From Gracilariopsis chorda (taxonomy: Eukaryota > Rhodophyta > Florideophyceae > Gracilariales > Gracilariaceae), in the NCBI GenBank assembly GCA_003194525.1, contig NBIV01000194.1:91990-155989 (forward strand): DNA of 64,000 nt. Direction: 5' to 3'. Below are positions 21,508 through 33,082 of the stretch, in pieces. Below the pieces are notes generated by a model. The model did not search any database, was not told the origin of the DNA, and worked only from the letters and a program-made list of their open reading frames with translations. Each line of letters opens with the position of its first letter. Within the stretch, counting starts at the first letter, position 1. The translations under genes were made by a program, and so were the position numbers.

Positions 21508-22411
21508 TGTAGTGCAATACCCGCAAGCGGGACAACACACGAAGACGTTCGGAATCTTCCTCTCACGAGGGTAACACAGCGAACGGAGCCTCTCCGGATG
21601 AGCACGACGAAGTCGGGTTGTAAAGCCGAGGCTCACCCTCACGCCAAGCGGGGAGAGTTGAAACGGTAGGATTAGGATCACCACGAATGGGAAAACAGCC
21701 CTTCCAAGGAGAACGAGTCCACGTAAGTGGGGGGAAGACGTCACGGGATACCGGCACGAGAGACACGCGTCAGCGGTGACGAGCAACCACACAAAGGGGT
21801 AGAAACCACGAGAGTGGGGTAAGGGAAATACGGGGGATGCCCGATTGGGGGTGACAGGGGTGTGGGCCAACGGGACCACGGAAAAAGGTACAAAGGAAAC
21901 CCTATACAGGGGCGAGAACACGGCGGTGGTTAATTAAGTGACAAGTGCCCAAGGCGGTGATACTCCTAGTGACGCAGGGTGGATAGGTCTACCGTTAGTA
22001 ACGCGGCTTTACCTCCGAGGAGTGTAGAAGACTCGCGAAAGCGGAAAAGACTTAGAGCCAAGAACCCTGGTTGGGGAAGTTTACTCAGTGTCAGGGCGAG
22101 GTCGCCGAGCCACTATATAGTGTAGTAATCTCCCTACTGTAGCGTAGATAAATAATAAATAATAAATATAAGTTAACTAAATGTCCACACCGTGGTGCCA
22201 ACCTCCTCTTGACTATCCGTGTCACACGTGGTCCACTCACGCCTTGGGCGGCACACGGCGCATGCACAGCTGTGCACCTGGCGCACAGTGCGGATCCGCT
22301 GAAGGCTGAGACACCCGCTAATAGCGGTAGTAATCATAAACACGCGAAAGCGGCAAAAACACCAAGTCCACAGGGCATCGCTGAGTCTTCCTCCTTGAGG
22401 ATTGCACTTCA
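21508..22411 (-). repeat. gypsy A right LTR (5' LTR in element sense)
   Basis: 904 bp, TGTAGTGCAA to TTGCACTTCA, about 98 percent identical to the left copy. It should hold the gag-pol promoter. The palindromic TATA recurs at 22111-22122. Confidence 0.93.
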
Positions 22412-23187
22412 GTACGCGAAGAAGAAGTGTGAGCAAGAAGTAAGAAGAAGAAGAAGAAGTACGAACGCACAAGTTTTTTACTCTGTGTTCAGAAGATCTA
22501 TCACTAGGTGATCAAGTACCGCCAGTTGGCTACACTCCCTATGGGGGACCGGCACCATCTTTGTTTGACGCCTCGGACATCTGGCGTGTATCGCCTGATT
22601 TTCGAGGAACCGGAATGTCGGAGGAACACATCGTGAGTCTGTTACTCAAGCACTTTGGCGCCTGCGAGTTCCGTTCAAAGAACGAAGGAACCCTCGGCTA
22701 AGGAGGGGGAGATGTGGCGCAACGCTAAAGACGTGGAAATCGCGATGATGCTACTCATAGGAGTGCGACGCGGTTACCTTGACGCCTCTACCGTATAAGA
22801 GCTGGACCCGTATGAGGTGATGCCAATGGGATGGTTAGTTGTGTGACGTTTTACCTAGAGTTTCACCTAGGAAGGTAGGAATCTAGAATGGATTGCAGGA
22901 TGAGTGGACGCGTGTGAGCGTGTGTGACAGCACGGTGCTGTAGTGTTATGCATCACTTGGGTTTACCCCTCAGGGTGCCTGAGACTGGCCTGGTCACGTG
23001 CGTGGACCTGAGGAGGTTTGCACTATTGTAATTAATTATTTTAATTTATTTGGTAGTGTAACTACTTAGGTGAGCGCAACCTCATCGTCGCAAGCACTTA
23101 GTAAAGTTAACCCGAGGCTTCGGTCATTAATAACTGTTCAGTTTGACCTGAGGTATCCGGTTCTGAATTGTGAGGTCGTTGCGCCGT
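22412..23187 (+). mobile_element. 3' end of a different LTR element
   Basis: A GAA-repeat start (22437-22458) leads into an open plus-strand frame from 22462 to TAA at 22699-22701, encoding a tail with GYTPYGGPAPSLFDASDIW and KHFGACEFRSKNEGTLG that I do not recognise. Directly after the stop comes AGGAGGGGGAGA (polypurine tract) and then TGTGGCGCAACG, whose complement CGTTGCGCC recurs at 23177-23185. This fits a 3' LTR of about 475 bp. The exact 3' edge is unclear. Its 5' part has been replaced by gypsy A. Confidence 0.5.
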
Positions 23188-23305
23188 GTACTACTGCTCG
23201 CAGAGGGTCACCGTATTAGGTTCGCTCAATACACCCGCTTGGTAAACCTACAGATACTCTGTGTTATAGTTGTCGTGTGACATTTATGTACCGTGTGGTA
23301 TTGGT

Positions 23306-23659
23306 ATGGCCCCTGTAATGGGTAATTTTTCCGCTACATTCCATGCATTTGCACCCTCCGTCGGGTCTGTTTCCGCTTTCCAGACGACCCCCCCGGTGGT
23401 TTTTCTCCGCCCTCGGAAGGCAATTTTCACCATTTATAATCTAAATCACCGCATCGCGTGGCACACCGATCTCTGGGTTTACCCACTTTCTGGCTCCCAT
23501 TCACATGTCTTTATTCACCTGTGTGGTCAATTCCAAATACCTACGGAGTTACGCTCCTATTACAGGTATATAGAGGGCTCTATCATTGGGTCTGCCTCCA
23601 CAGGGGCCCCAGACACCTTGAGTGTGATACCCAACCCTCGGATTTTGCACTACAAATAA
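23306..23659 (+). CDS. hypothetical ORF, unknown
   Basis: Open frame of about 117 codons from ATG at 23306 (MAPVMGNFSATF) to a stop at 23657-23659, GC-rich like the LTR remnant before it. Patches such as YNLNHRIAWHTDLWVYPL look protein-like, but I recognise no family. It may be the 5' region of a neighbouring element or chance. Confidence 0.2.
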   Translation: MAPVMGNFSATFHAFAPSVGSVSAFQTTPPVVFLRPRKAIFTIYNLNHRIAWHTDLWVYPLSGSHSHVFIHLCGQFQIPTELRSYYRYIEGSIIGSASTGAPDTLSVIPNPRILHYK

Positions 23660-23712
23660 TATTGTTAAGGCATTGTACAATCATCAGGGAGTAGATCTAG
23701 AATTGTAAATCT

Positions 23713-24129
23713 TTGAAAAAACAAATAAGAAGCACCAGTATCAACGTTTTGTCTTCATTTTGCGAAGAAACAATTGCAGATCATCTTGTTCTCTGTACTA
23801 CATCGAATACAACCTTCTTTTCAGGCTCTGAATTCGTTCTTGAAGCAGAACCCATCATTCTAAACCTGTGTAATAAAAAGCTCCTGTGTACTGCTGCACA
23901 TGTATTGGTATTTTTTCGGGGTTTCACCACTGATTTGCAGCAAAATTTGGAAAGATATTTTGGCAGTTGTAAATGGGACAGTGAAACCGAAACATCTTTT
24001 TTCGGGCATTCTGGTTTTGAAGTAATACTCTTGTTAGCAAGTACACGCAAATTATCATTAAAGCAGATGAATAAACCTTTCGAAAATGGGCATGGAAGAT
24101 TAAAGAAGCAATTTAAAAGTTACATATAG
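23713..24129 (+). pseudogene. hypothetical 138-codon frame, no ATG start
   Basis: Open frame without an early ATG, coding-like composition (CEETIADHLVLC, LERYFGSCKWDSETETSFFG). It sits in AT-rich DNA unlike the GC-rich LTR remnant to its left. Not recognised; possibly a truncated exon or transposon scrap. Confidence 0.2.
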
Positions 24130-25150
24130 TAAGTTTTGAGACATGTTCTACTTTTTACTATACATTTTTGTGTACGAACCAATTTTTCCAAGATAAATTT
24201 GAACAATCACGTTATATCCGAGTGATAAACATCTTGAAGCTATATGTCTATTGATAGAGTAGGTTTTGCGATTAATGAACTACGGCTTTTAGCAAGAAGT
24301 GTTACTCACAAAAATTTTAATCAGCTGGACTTCGGTACGAAATTGATGTTTCGATCGCAACTGGAAATATCTTGTGGGCTACTCGACCTCTTCCTTGCTG
24401 TTCTCATACAGATCTTTGCAATTTCTGAAAAGACCTTAAGCACACATTATTTGAAAATAAAATAGTTTGTGATTAAGGGTATCAAGATGATGTTTTTTTG
24501 AACAAAAGTCATATTCCGTCACAATATAGGTATATTTTGACTCGGCAACGAACTAAAGACGAATTAATGAACTCGATAATCAAATGTTCTATTCTGTTGA
24601 GCTATGGATATCGCCACAAAATTTCATGGCACAATTACCGCTTCTTTGCTGTTTTGAATATTGTTGTTTTTGGTTTTTTTTTTACGGGGAACCAGTATTT
24701 TACGGAAAAAAAAATCTTTTTATTTTCCAATGTGCATTTAGAGAGAAGTTTATTGACATACACAATAAAATAGTGGCAAAGCTGTGTACTAAATAAAACA
24801 TTATGAAGTAGTGCACAGTATGCTACAAGACAAATAAACACTATTTTACTTAATTGCAGCTATGTTTTGTTAGCATTCACCATACTTCTAATTTGTAACC
24901 AGATCCCAGCAAGTCAGTATCTTTTTTAGAAAAGATTCTTCCAAGAAAAGCATGCAACCAGTAAGATTAGTAGACACAATAACTTTTTAGTTCTGTTTAA
25001 TGAATTCCCGCACCCCCCGCGCTTCGCCCTCCTTTCCCCTTTGCTTGCTCCTCTTTGTTACACTTGCCAGGTGCTCTTCAAATCACGTCCCTCCACGAAT
25101 TATAACAGTTAAGGAAATTTGCTCGTTTCAGCCGCAGTACCGTCCACGAT
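24130..25150. other. AT-rich stretch, no gene seen
   Basis: Only short frames, several with long A/T runs. No domain, terminal repeat or LTR is recognisable. Confidence 0.5.
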
Positions 25151-25199
25151 GAATTTAATAATCGCATTCACTGTTGCGATACTGCGGTCGTATCGTATC

Positions 25200-26560
25200 T
25201 TGTTCGATCAACATCATGGCGTCCGCATCAACGCCACACGCATTGGTGACAACGCCTTCCGGCACGAATGGCGAAGAAAACAGCTACATTCTTCAACCTC
25301 CGTCATCCGTCGCCTTTTAGGTTAATCACCCTCGCCTGCTTTCTACCACGCCTAAAGCGATTGGAGTGTTCTTGCGTCACTATGACCAGTATTTTAAGGA
25401 AGTCACAACTCGAGCACTTCAACTGGCAGTTGTCGACTCAACGACAACAGAGCCGGTTCGCCCGGTCAATTTATCGCACTGCGTCGACGCAGAATAGCTC
25501 CAGTCTTCAATTGATCTAGACTACATCTCTGGAGTTACAAAATCGAGCCTACCACACTTGCACACAAGTACAAACTCTTTCTGCGCCGCAACCTCGCACA
25601 ACTGTGCCTACAAGCGCGGAGTTTATTCCTCGACAACGCGATGAAACTAAGTGCATGCGTCGTCCACATTCTCTCCTCTCCCACAAACACTTCGTTTGAA
25701 TCGCACAGCTCTACATGTACAATTCTATATGAAAATATAAACGCGCCAACGTCGGCCATGGCCGACCGATAAGTGATAACGAATACATTACATCAGGCAA
25801 GTTGAACTTAGAACACGCTTAGCTGAACTGCATTTCATCCCCAAGAACAGTGCTACCGTTTTGCACTTCCTATCATTCATTTTCAACACAAGCCTCAACG
25901 GATTTCATCACTGCACCACCTCTGCCGTTATGCATGCTCTCTCTGCAACAAAATTTTTCACCTAAGACATTCGTTTCATTCCAAACATATCACTCTTGAC
26001 GCTACTTCTCATCTTTTTGAGGCACATTTCAAGCTTCATTAGGACGTTTTCCTTTACGATGAGGCCATGCACTCTGTAAAGCTTGCCATCGAGTATATGT
26101 GGTACCTACAGAACGCCCCATCGTGGGTTAAAGAAGATTTACCCCACCCTACCAAAACACTGCTGCCGGGTATGAAATCCATCACTACCAATTCCACCCC
26201 TCCAGGTGAGTTTTTATGAAAGCAGAACTCACTAAAACAACCGCACACCCCCCTACGCCTACCGCGCCTCAGCGAATCGAGGAGGTTCAAAAACTAAACC
26301 AACTTTTCCTAAAAGGTGTGCCACTTATGCAGTGTCACACATCTGGATATCTCTTTCTCCTGGACCCACCACAGAATTCGTTTTAGCGCCGTACAGCTTA
26401 CGGACCATCTGAAACTCAAAAATGGCATGATGCACGCCACGAACGCTCTAATCGGCTTCACGTAGAACTTGGCTTTGTCAATTATCTCACGCACAAGCCA
26501 CACCGTCGTTGAGATGATGACAGATAATTTCGATGCGATGTACTGCGACGCGACCTTAAG
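25200..26560 (+). pseudogene. decayed retrotransposon gag-like region
   Basis: A plus-strand frame with PKAIGVFLRHYDQYFKEV, LQLAVVDSTTTEPVRPVNL and LQSSIDLDYISGV, interrupted by stops, followed in other frames by SVKLAIEYMWYLQNAPSWVK and LKLKNGMMHATNALIGF. The first part resembles N-terminal gag-like proteins of LTR or tyrosine-recombinase retroelements known from algae and oomycetes. At least four breaks. The family assignment is from memory of the sequence style and is weak. Confidence 0.35.
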
Positions 26561-27044
26561 AAGCTAAATCGATTTGTTCTTACAACCATCTGTATGCCCA
26601 CCGAGCGAGTTGTGCATCGCGTGGAATATATGATTCCAAAGGATGAAGGTTCGGTTCTTGAACCTATAGAATTAATTCAAAATAAACCGTTCCACTTGGT
26701 GAGGTTGGACACATCGTTCCTCTGTATCAAGAGATGGGGGTCCCTGTGGACGAACGTACGATAAGTAGTCCGTGACGAAGAACTGGTCCAACCTCTTCCA
26801 CGAGCGTTGCAATGCATGTTTCACTGTCGAATTGTTTGTACAAAAGTTGTATGAAACGCTTAGTACCGGATGCACCAGGAGGAAGCAATAGTGGGACTCT
26901 GGTCCCGGATAAGATTGGGTGCAACAATACACACGGAGGCCCTTTAAGAGCTGCGTGTAGGGTAGTAAAGAAGGAACTTTGAGCCTAGCTCTCAAAAGAG
27001 CTGATTATGCGGTAATTCAAACAAATTAGTTGATGGACTGTAGT
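26561..27044. other. no recognisable gene
   Basis: Short frames on both strands (for example 26672-26995 minus) without motif support, ending at the target duplication of the solo LTR. Confidence 0.4.
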
Positions 27045-27049
27045 ACTGT

Positions 27050-27309
27050 TGTTGGATGAACGTCGGACATCGTGTGGAGGTTCATAATCGCGTGCACGGT
27101 GGGAGGGGGTTCTATGTATATACAACAATGGGCGGCACAACTCTGCCGGGAGCTTGGTGTAGCTCCGGAAGATTGGGGCGTTTATATAGGGATACTACGC
27201 GACCTTTAGGCTACTGAATACGCACGGAACACGTATGAATTGCTTCCCGTGGAGTTACTTATACGTGTTTTCGGTTCTTCCGCCGTCTGGAAGTCGTACG
27301 TTATTCACA
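27050..27309 (-). mobile_element. solo LTR of the copia C family
   Basis: 260 bp, TGTTGGATGAAC to ATTCACA, flanked by the 5-bp duplication ACTGT (27045-27049 and 27310-27314). It aligns along its length with the 272-bp LTRs of copia C; shared blocks are GGCACAA, CTCTGCCGGGAGC, TAGCTCCG and GTTTATATA. A solo LTR with intact duplication is the product of recombination between the two LTRs of a former full element. Confidence 0.8.
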
Positions 27310-27314
27310 ACTGT

Positions 27315-29300
27315 AGATGTTAGAATGATGATCATGCTGATAGTTGTTTTTAATGATTTTTTCTACAGCTGTGGATAACCCCTGGTACCTGTACAAATAT
27401 CTAGAGACCACTCACTTTCATTCTCTTACAGAAAAGGTGCTGCCCAACAATTTGGTAAACCGTGTGCTACCTCTCCTTATCTGTTCATAAGTTGCCAGAT
27501 ATCATGCACATGTCGGTCGCCCTCTCCAAAGCCCAGTAATACTCTCCGGTCTTTCCAGAATCTTGACAGAATGAGTCACTTTATTCTAAAAGAGAGCAGG
27601 TGAGCCGATTTTATTTGGGTACAGCCCTATAGATATACATTGACATTCGTAAATGCTCGAGCTGTTCAAACCTGAGGTGTCCATGCAGGATTTTAAATCG
27701 TACGTGAACTCCAATTCTTGCCAGACATGACTGCTGGATGCATAATAACAATATATGTAATTGATGAGGAATGAGAGTTCTTCAAATTGGATACCATACT
27801 TGAAGGTAATACACAGTCTGCCATCGAAGAATTACTAAAGGCACTTGACAAACACTGCTATGTAAAAACAGAGCCTCTACAAAATCCAAGCCCGTTCCAG
27901 GCGATCCCTATCTAGAGAGGGCTTCTTTTTATTGTGAAATCAAGGGAACAACGGCGACAATAGATGCTTGTGTAACACTGATCACGAAAGTACGGGAAAC
28001 TGGTTTGCAAAGTCGTGGGGTTCCTCTCTTTCGGGGACCTCCATGATCTTTACGTCTTTATAGAAAAATACAAACTGGCTTGAAGACACAACAGATCCAA
28101 GAGTTGTGACGTCCAATGGCTAGAACATTCTAACCAATTCAAATAAATAGACTAGCTTGTGCCATAGACGTAACCCTATTGTCTTCAACTAGCTTGTAGT
28201 GTTACAGCTCGCACATGTATAGGTTGAATGACATGATTAAAGTGCAATATCATCTTCTGGTAGCGCCAAAGAGAAATTTTTACTAGGACTTCAGCGGTGG
28301 CACAAGCTTCTGCCAGTAAAGAACGATCAGATTTGAGAAGAATGAAACTATGACGCCTTTTTTTTATGACGGAAGATTGACTCCAGTACAATTGTCCGTG
28401 CTAAAGTGGAGGAGCGACGGGCTCCCATCAAAGGAACTGTGTGCTTCTGATGAAAGAAACTGTTGCAGAGATATTATCATACTTGTACAATCTTCTTGGA
28501 GATTTTGGCTCATGCCAAATGGAATGTTTGCAGGATTTATAAATACTTCAAATCCATTAGACTCAACAGGTCGAAGTCTGCAAGATCAGTTGGGGTTTGA
28601 GTATCCTTCAACTCTTTCAGAATGTGAATCTTAATTTATTTAGACCCTTTTATAAGAAAAGAGTCCGGTATAGAACAAGTTGAAACGATACCATCTTGCT
28701 AGCCACAAAAACAGCAGCACTACTATCGATACTTAAACCAAGCAGGGTCAACTTTCTTCATTCCAGAAGCATAGAAGTATATACTGATTATTTGATGCAG
28801 CGTATACACTTGGGGTTGCATAGTATTGCCTGTTGAAATATTTGAGCCTCATCTTGGGATGTAGGGTGTTCTCTGCAGTAGTAACTTTTTTAAGGGAGTA
28901 CCAAAAGAAACAGGTTGACAATGCCTTCAGCCTTCATTGACTTTTCATATCTTTGGAACCAGTTCGTGTAACTTGTGGGAAGCTTTGTCTAAACTATGAA
29001 GGTGAAATCATCGGAGATTCGATCATATGCACACACATGCTTCGAATTTAGCTCTCTTCTCAAGAGCAGGCCGCGCTCGATGTGAGAAGACCGAAAATCA
29101 TGCTGAAAATGAAGTGCTGATTTCAAGAACATAACACAAGTCAACAAAATAATTGCGGTGACACAAATAGATTCACGGCATCAAAATAGATTATTTCCTT
29201 AAGAACCATTCATTCACAACTTTCTAAACGGTGACCAAAGAAAAAGTCTTATACAACTCATACAGAGTGCAGTGCAAAATAGAACTTAAGAAAGCCTAAG
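27315..29300. other. 2 kb without a recognisable gene
   Basis: Scattered short frames only (longest 28350-28634 plus, 94 codons, no motif). I see no repeat ends. Probably intergenic or old transposon DNA. Confidence 0.5.
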
Positions 29301-29301
29301 T

Positions 29302-30102
29302 ATGCAGTCACGAAACAATTCTGGCTCAAATGGTCCGCAACGTCATTACTCAAGCGGCAGCAGGCATCAAAAGAGAAAAGGAAACCAAAGCCAACAAAAT
29401 CGTCCTACAAATGAAGAATTAGAGGTTGCCGAAACTCTGGCTAACATGCCTCACGGCCGCAAGCCCTCTCGAAGCAAACCTTGCGCAATAGGTTCGTTCC
29501 CGGGTAGCCAGAATTTAAATCAAAGATTCCACGACAAAGAAAAATCAGATGCGGCTCAAATTCTTCTCACCATGAAAAATCGTGCTTCGTTCACAGCATG
29601 GGGTGCGCCAGGATCCATGCAAGATCCCGCAACTAGAGATGGGTTGTCCAAATCCAAGATAGTCCCAGTTTTGCCACCTGCGGCTTCGTCTGCCGGTAGA
29701 CCGTCTCAACCTCGATCTTCAGTGGACGAACTAAAAGCAAAAGCACAATGCGAACCTCGGTCTCGGGATGAACGTCTACGGAGTCTGAAATGTAAGAAGT
29801 GCTCACGGCAAGTGCAAACTCGGGAAGCACTTTACGCTCATCAACGCGAATGTACAGTGGAGCTCCGATGCCAAAAGTGCAACTTCAAAGCAGCGTCCAA
29901 GCTTTTTCTAGCTCGTCACCAAAAATCGCATAGCTTGAAAAGTTGCCCGCATTGTCGCTTCAAAACTGAAAGCACGAAAACGCTTTGGAACCATGTTGCA
30001 AGAAATCATAATCCACAAGTCACTCGCCGTATTTGCCACCAAAGCTACTCCAGAGAAAGTTCACTCGCCACTCATGTACGAGACAAACATCCGTCGAAAT
30101 GA
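29302..30102 (+). CDS. four-finger C2H2 zinc-finger protein
   Basis: 266 codons from ATG to TGA. The N-terminal half is basic and Gln/Ser-rich with EELEVAETLANM and DAAQILLTM, likely disordered. The C-terminal part has tandem C2H2 fingers: CKKC...H...C (about 163-185, last ligand Cys), CQKC...H...H (about 190-210), CPHC...H...H (about 214-236), and a last finger RRICHQSYS...H...H where the first cysteine is replaced. Likely a nuclear DNA- or RNA-binding protein. It is single-exon and TE-flanked, so it may be host or transposon-derived. Confidence 0.6.
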   Translation: MQSRNNSGSNGPQRHYSSGSRHQKRKGNQSQQNRPTNEELEVAETLANMPHGRKPSRSKPCAIGSFPGSQNLNQRFHDKEKSDAAQILLTMKNRASFTAWGAPGSMQDPATRDGLSKSKIVPVLPPAASSAGRPSQPRSSVDELKAKAQCEPRSRDERLRSLKCKKCSRQVQTREALYAHQRECTVELRCQKCNFKAASKLFLARHQKSHSLKSCPHCRFKTESTKTLWNHVARNHNPQVTRRICHQSYSRESSLATHVRDKHPSK

Positions 30103-31070
30103 GTTCCATACGCTCCTTCTCAATGCCGCAGTCTTATATCTTAGCACTCATACATACTCCAAGCTTTCGAGTTGGTAGTATTTCAGGATTTTATCGACCT
30201 TCTGACTATTCTTGTTGAAAGTACTGGCGAGTTCCTTGCTCTCTCAACGTTCAGAGCCAGATTCCAAAATTTTAGATTTGAAATAAAAGCTAATGTTTCA
30301 CATAATGTATATACCGGAAAACCTCTTATGTACGAAACACTCATAATAAGGAAAGAATATATCGATGAAAGATTAAGTGCAAGTACTAGGCTTCTACCAC
30401 TAGAAGTGGCGTTAGTTTCGTTCTTAAGCTTGGCAGGCCTATTCTCTAGCCAAAGAACTTTCCTTTCTGTTTAGACTTGCTGTGAAGCCGACGGAGGGAG
30501 GCGCTTGAGTTCAATCAGACACCTGCCGGTTCTTCTTGACTTTACTGGGCATACGGCAAGCGCGTAAATAGTGCTTCGGTGCCTCTCCTACTACATAAAT
30601 TCTTAGTGCACAACATAGTAACACGTACACTAATCCTGAACACGTATACCAATGCTAGAAGAAAACAGCTATAGTTCCATTAGCACCAAACTCACGTACA
30701 AGTACGAATTCATCAGCACTACGATCCAAAGTGGCATTACCTGCTGAGTGATCCATCGAAAACTACAAATCACTCTACGTAGTTCAGAAGTTCAGAAGTG
30801 TAGACAGCAAAGCCGTGCAGAGGTCACGTCATGTCTATTGTGAACCGTGTCACGGTAGGTGTCACGAATCCAAAAAGTCAGAAACGTATGATGTCAGTCT
30901 CCTCATTAGCCTTAGAAACTAAAATCAAGTATTATCCGCAGATTGAACAGTACCCGGTATTCTGGTTTGCAATACGAAACATCGTCAAGCGTATGACTAC
31001 CCACACACTCTTCAGCAACCTGTGTTTGTAGTAGAACCTTTGTGATACTCTGCAACGTTCTCCTCTCCTT
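30103..31070. other. no recognisable gene
   Basis: Frames at 30172-30474 and 30831-31031 (plus) lack any motif. No repeats noticed. Confidence 0.4.
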
Positions 31071-31091
31071 TCTTGGCGAGTTACCATTTCT

Positions 31092-31186
31092 CTATATTTC
31101 ACTCGCCACTCATCACTCTATCTTTTCACTCGCCACTCATCACTCTATCTTTTCATTCGCTGCTTATCACTCTATTTTTCTGTAAT
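31092..31186. repeat. 27-bp tandem repeat, about 3.4 units
   Basis: Units of about 27 bp built on CTCGCCACTCATCACTCTAT; the last is diverged. It lies just upstream of the RING-like gene and stays open in that frame as a repeated Ser/Leu/Ile/Thr peptide. Confidence 0.8.
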
Positions 31187-31201
31187 CCCGTTACCGATAG
31201 T

Positions 31202-31606
31202 ATGCTTTTTCAACCTCTGCAAATCACCCAACCAAAACACTGTATGATATGTCTTGAAAAGCTGAAAGAAGAAGTAACTGAGCTGTATTGCAAACATTTG
31301 TATCACAATAAATGCCTTCAGCCATTTTACAACCCACCACCTGTTCATACTACTAGGACGAATCGCAATGGTGATCCAGTGGAATTTTATGAAATTCCGC
31401 CGCCAGGAACATTTCCTTGTTGCAGAGAAAAGATTGATGAAACAAAGTGGATAACGTGGTCTACGTATTCGAACAAAAAAGCGGAAATCGATCTAGAACT
31501 GTTATCAGAGCAGGAACGAAAACTTGCCTTGAAGCGTTGCAAAAGAAATGCGAAGCGTAGAGAGAGAAATATGCGGAAGATTGGTGTTCAGGAGATGAAT
31601 CATTGA
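31202..31606 (+). CDS. small RING-like zinc-binding protein
   Basis: 134 codons from ATG at 31202 (MLFQPLQITQPKHCMICLEK). The order C-x2-C, then LYCKHLYHNKC, then FPCCRE after a long insert matches a RING-H2 finger, the E2-binding domain of ubiquitin ligases. The seventh ligand position (normally the first C of CPxCR) is F, and the loop between ligands 6 and 7 is longer than usual, so zinc binding at the second site is doubtful. The C-terminus is a basic helix (KRCKRNAKRRERNMRK). Could be a host gene or a transposon cargo. Confidence 0.5.
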   Translation: MLFQPLQITQPKHCMICLEKLKEEVTELYCKHLYHNKCLQPFYNPPPVHTTRTNRNGDPVEFYEIPPPGTFPCCREKIDETKWITWSTYSNKKAEIDLELLSEQERKLALKRCKRNAKRRERNMRKIGVQEMNH

Positions 31607-32160
31607 GAAGAATGAGAAGTGCATTCGCTTCAACTAAAATGAAATCTGTGAAGTCTCAGCGAGTCCCTGCAACAACGGGGGTATACCTTTACAAGGACTG
31701 TTCTTCTGTAGGGTCGATACTCGCCCCTTTCTCTGCAGCTAACGCGTCAAACTTGTTGATAAAGAAAACAAATGGTCGCAAATCTGGTTCAGTCCCGGGG
31801 CTGGAGCTTTGATCACATATTGGATAGATCATAGTGATCTGACACGACCATCTTCGCTAGCTAGGAGGCTCCCCATAATTCTCAGCTGCGCCCACTCAAC
31901 CCGGCATAGCCATAGTGCCTGCGTGGCTGCAATTGATGTAACGAACTTACCTTTTTCTATGATGATGCGACGCAGACGGAATTTTGTAAACGTGACGCTC
32001 TTGGAAAACGACAACCAACAGCGCGCTAACTCGTATTCTAGCAGAAAATCTTTCCTGTTTAGGTTTACTTTCGAACTCTGAACACAAGCAGATATGCGTC
32101 TGGTGCTAAGAGCTTGCTATTTCAAAACAAACTCTCATTTTCTTTCGTAAACAGATGGCT
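31607..32160. other. no confident gene
   Basis: Short frames on both strands (31829-32014 minus, 31809-32081 plus). A minus-strand stretch containing FVFFINKFDALA faintly recalls an ATPase Walker-B region but is not supported further. Confidence 0.3.
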
Positions 32161-32165
32161 CATTC

Positions 32166-32855
32166 TCAATACTTGGTCAGCTTGTCCGACTTCAGTGACG
32201 ACCAACAAGTCTCTTCACCTCTTCCAGAGCTTTGAAAACTTTTAGCCCGGCGTTCATCCGAATGCAAACGAAGCTCTTTGATCTTGTTACGGTTGTCATG
32301 AGCATTCCTGCTGTCCTCTCGAGCTTGTTTGGAAACGTGGCCAGCCGCAATCACAGTGTTTTTGCTCTCACTTTTCAGTCGCTCCACTTCATCCCGGAGT
32401 CCTGGGCATATAGCGCACTCCGTTCCGTCCTTTTCAGCGCAGGTTTAATCGCTTGTGAGTTGCACCTCTGCTACTTCCGCATTTCAGTTCGCTTTTCTTG
32501 CCTTCGCCGCCAATCTGGTCAGGTTTCTCGATCCTCTGTACACCCTTTTCCCGTCTTGGATAGCGACCAATGCCAGACAACCAGATTCTGTTACAGCATC
32601 GATAATTAAATTGCCATCCTTCTCGATATTCTCAATTTCCTGAGCACTCATCTTATTTCGCATCTGATCCATCGATTTGATATCGTCGTTTGTCACTATG
32701 ACGTCCAACTCAATTGCAGGGATTTCATAAACCTCTAGATTCTCGATAAGAATGGCGTCAGTCAGACTGTTCACTTCCGTTTGCATTTTGTCCACCGCTA
32801 TCACACTGTCCATCACGTAGTCAAATCTGGTGCATATCCCGGCGTCAATCGTCAA
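32166..32855 (-). pseudogene. charged coiled-coil-like protein, two in-frame stops
   Basis: One minus-strand frame of 230 codons from ATG-like start (MTIDAGICTRFDYVMDSV) interrupted by TGA at 32484-32486 and a TAA shortly after. The N-terminal half is acidic; the C-terminal half is Lys/Glu/Arg-rich with a CAIC pair (LRDEVERLKSESKN), likely helical. Not recognised. The identical frame across both stops suggests a recently disabled gene. Confidence 0.35.
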
Positions 32856-33082
32856 ATGGAATCGGAACGGAGTCGTTTCGCTAGGTAGCGCGTTTTCTTT
32901 CGCCGTGTGTAAAGCACATCTGGATCGAGTTCACATTTGATATCTCATGCGGTCGCAACGATAGGATGGTTTGCAGGACCCAAGTAGATACATTCCACTA
33001 CCTTCATGACGCATGAAAACTCCTGAAGATACCTTTTGTGAACACGGGCACGACTTCAACTAAGGTTATATTCACTGCGATC

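Larger units (their letters stand above)
10997..22411 (-). mobile_element. gypsy A: Ty3/gypsy chromovirus-like element with antisense gene
   Basis: An 11.4-kb LTR retrotransposon. Two LTRs of 902 and 904 bp enclose a minus-strand gag-pol with PR-RT-RNaseH-IN-chromodomain order, a tRNA-complementary PBS next to the right LTR and a polypurine tract next to the left LTR. A separate plus-strand gene (ORF2) sits between pol and the left LTR. The LTRs differ at about 20 positions plus two 1-bp indels (about 2 percent), so the insertion is fairly young. The outer flanks are different elements (copia A on the left, another LTR element on the right) and the 5-bp neighbours (CTTCT and GTACG) do not match, so no target duplication survives. 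Confidence 0.93.

Noticed and set aside
23306-23659. Capsid-like protein of viral origin
   Set aside because: Some patches look protein-like, but no motif or neighbour supports any viral family.
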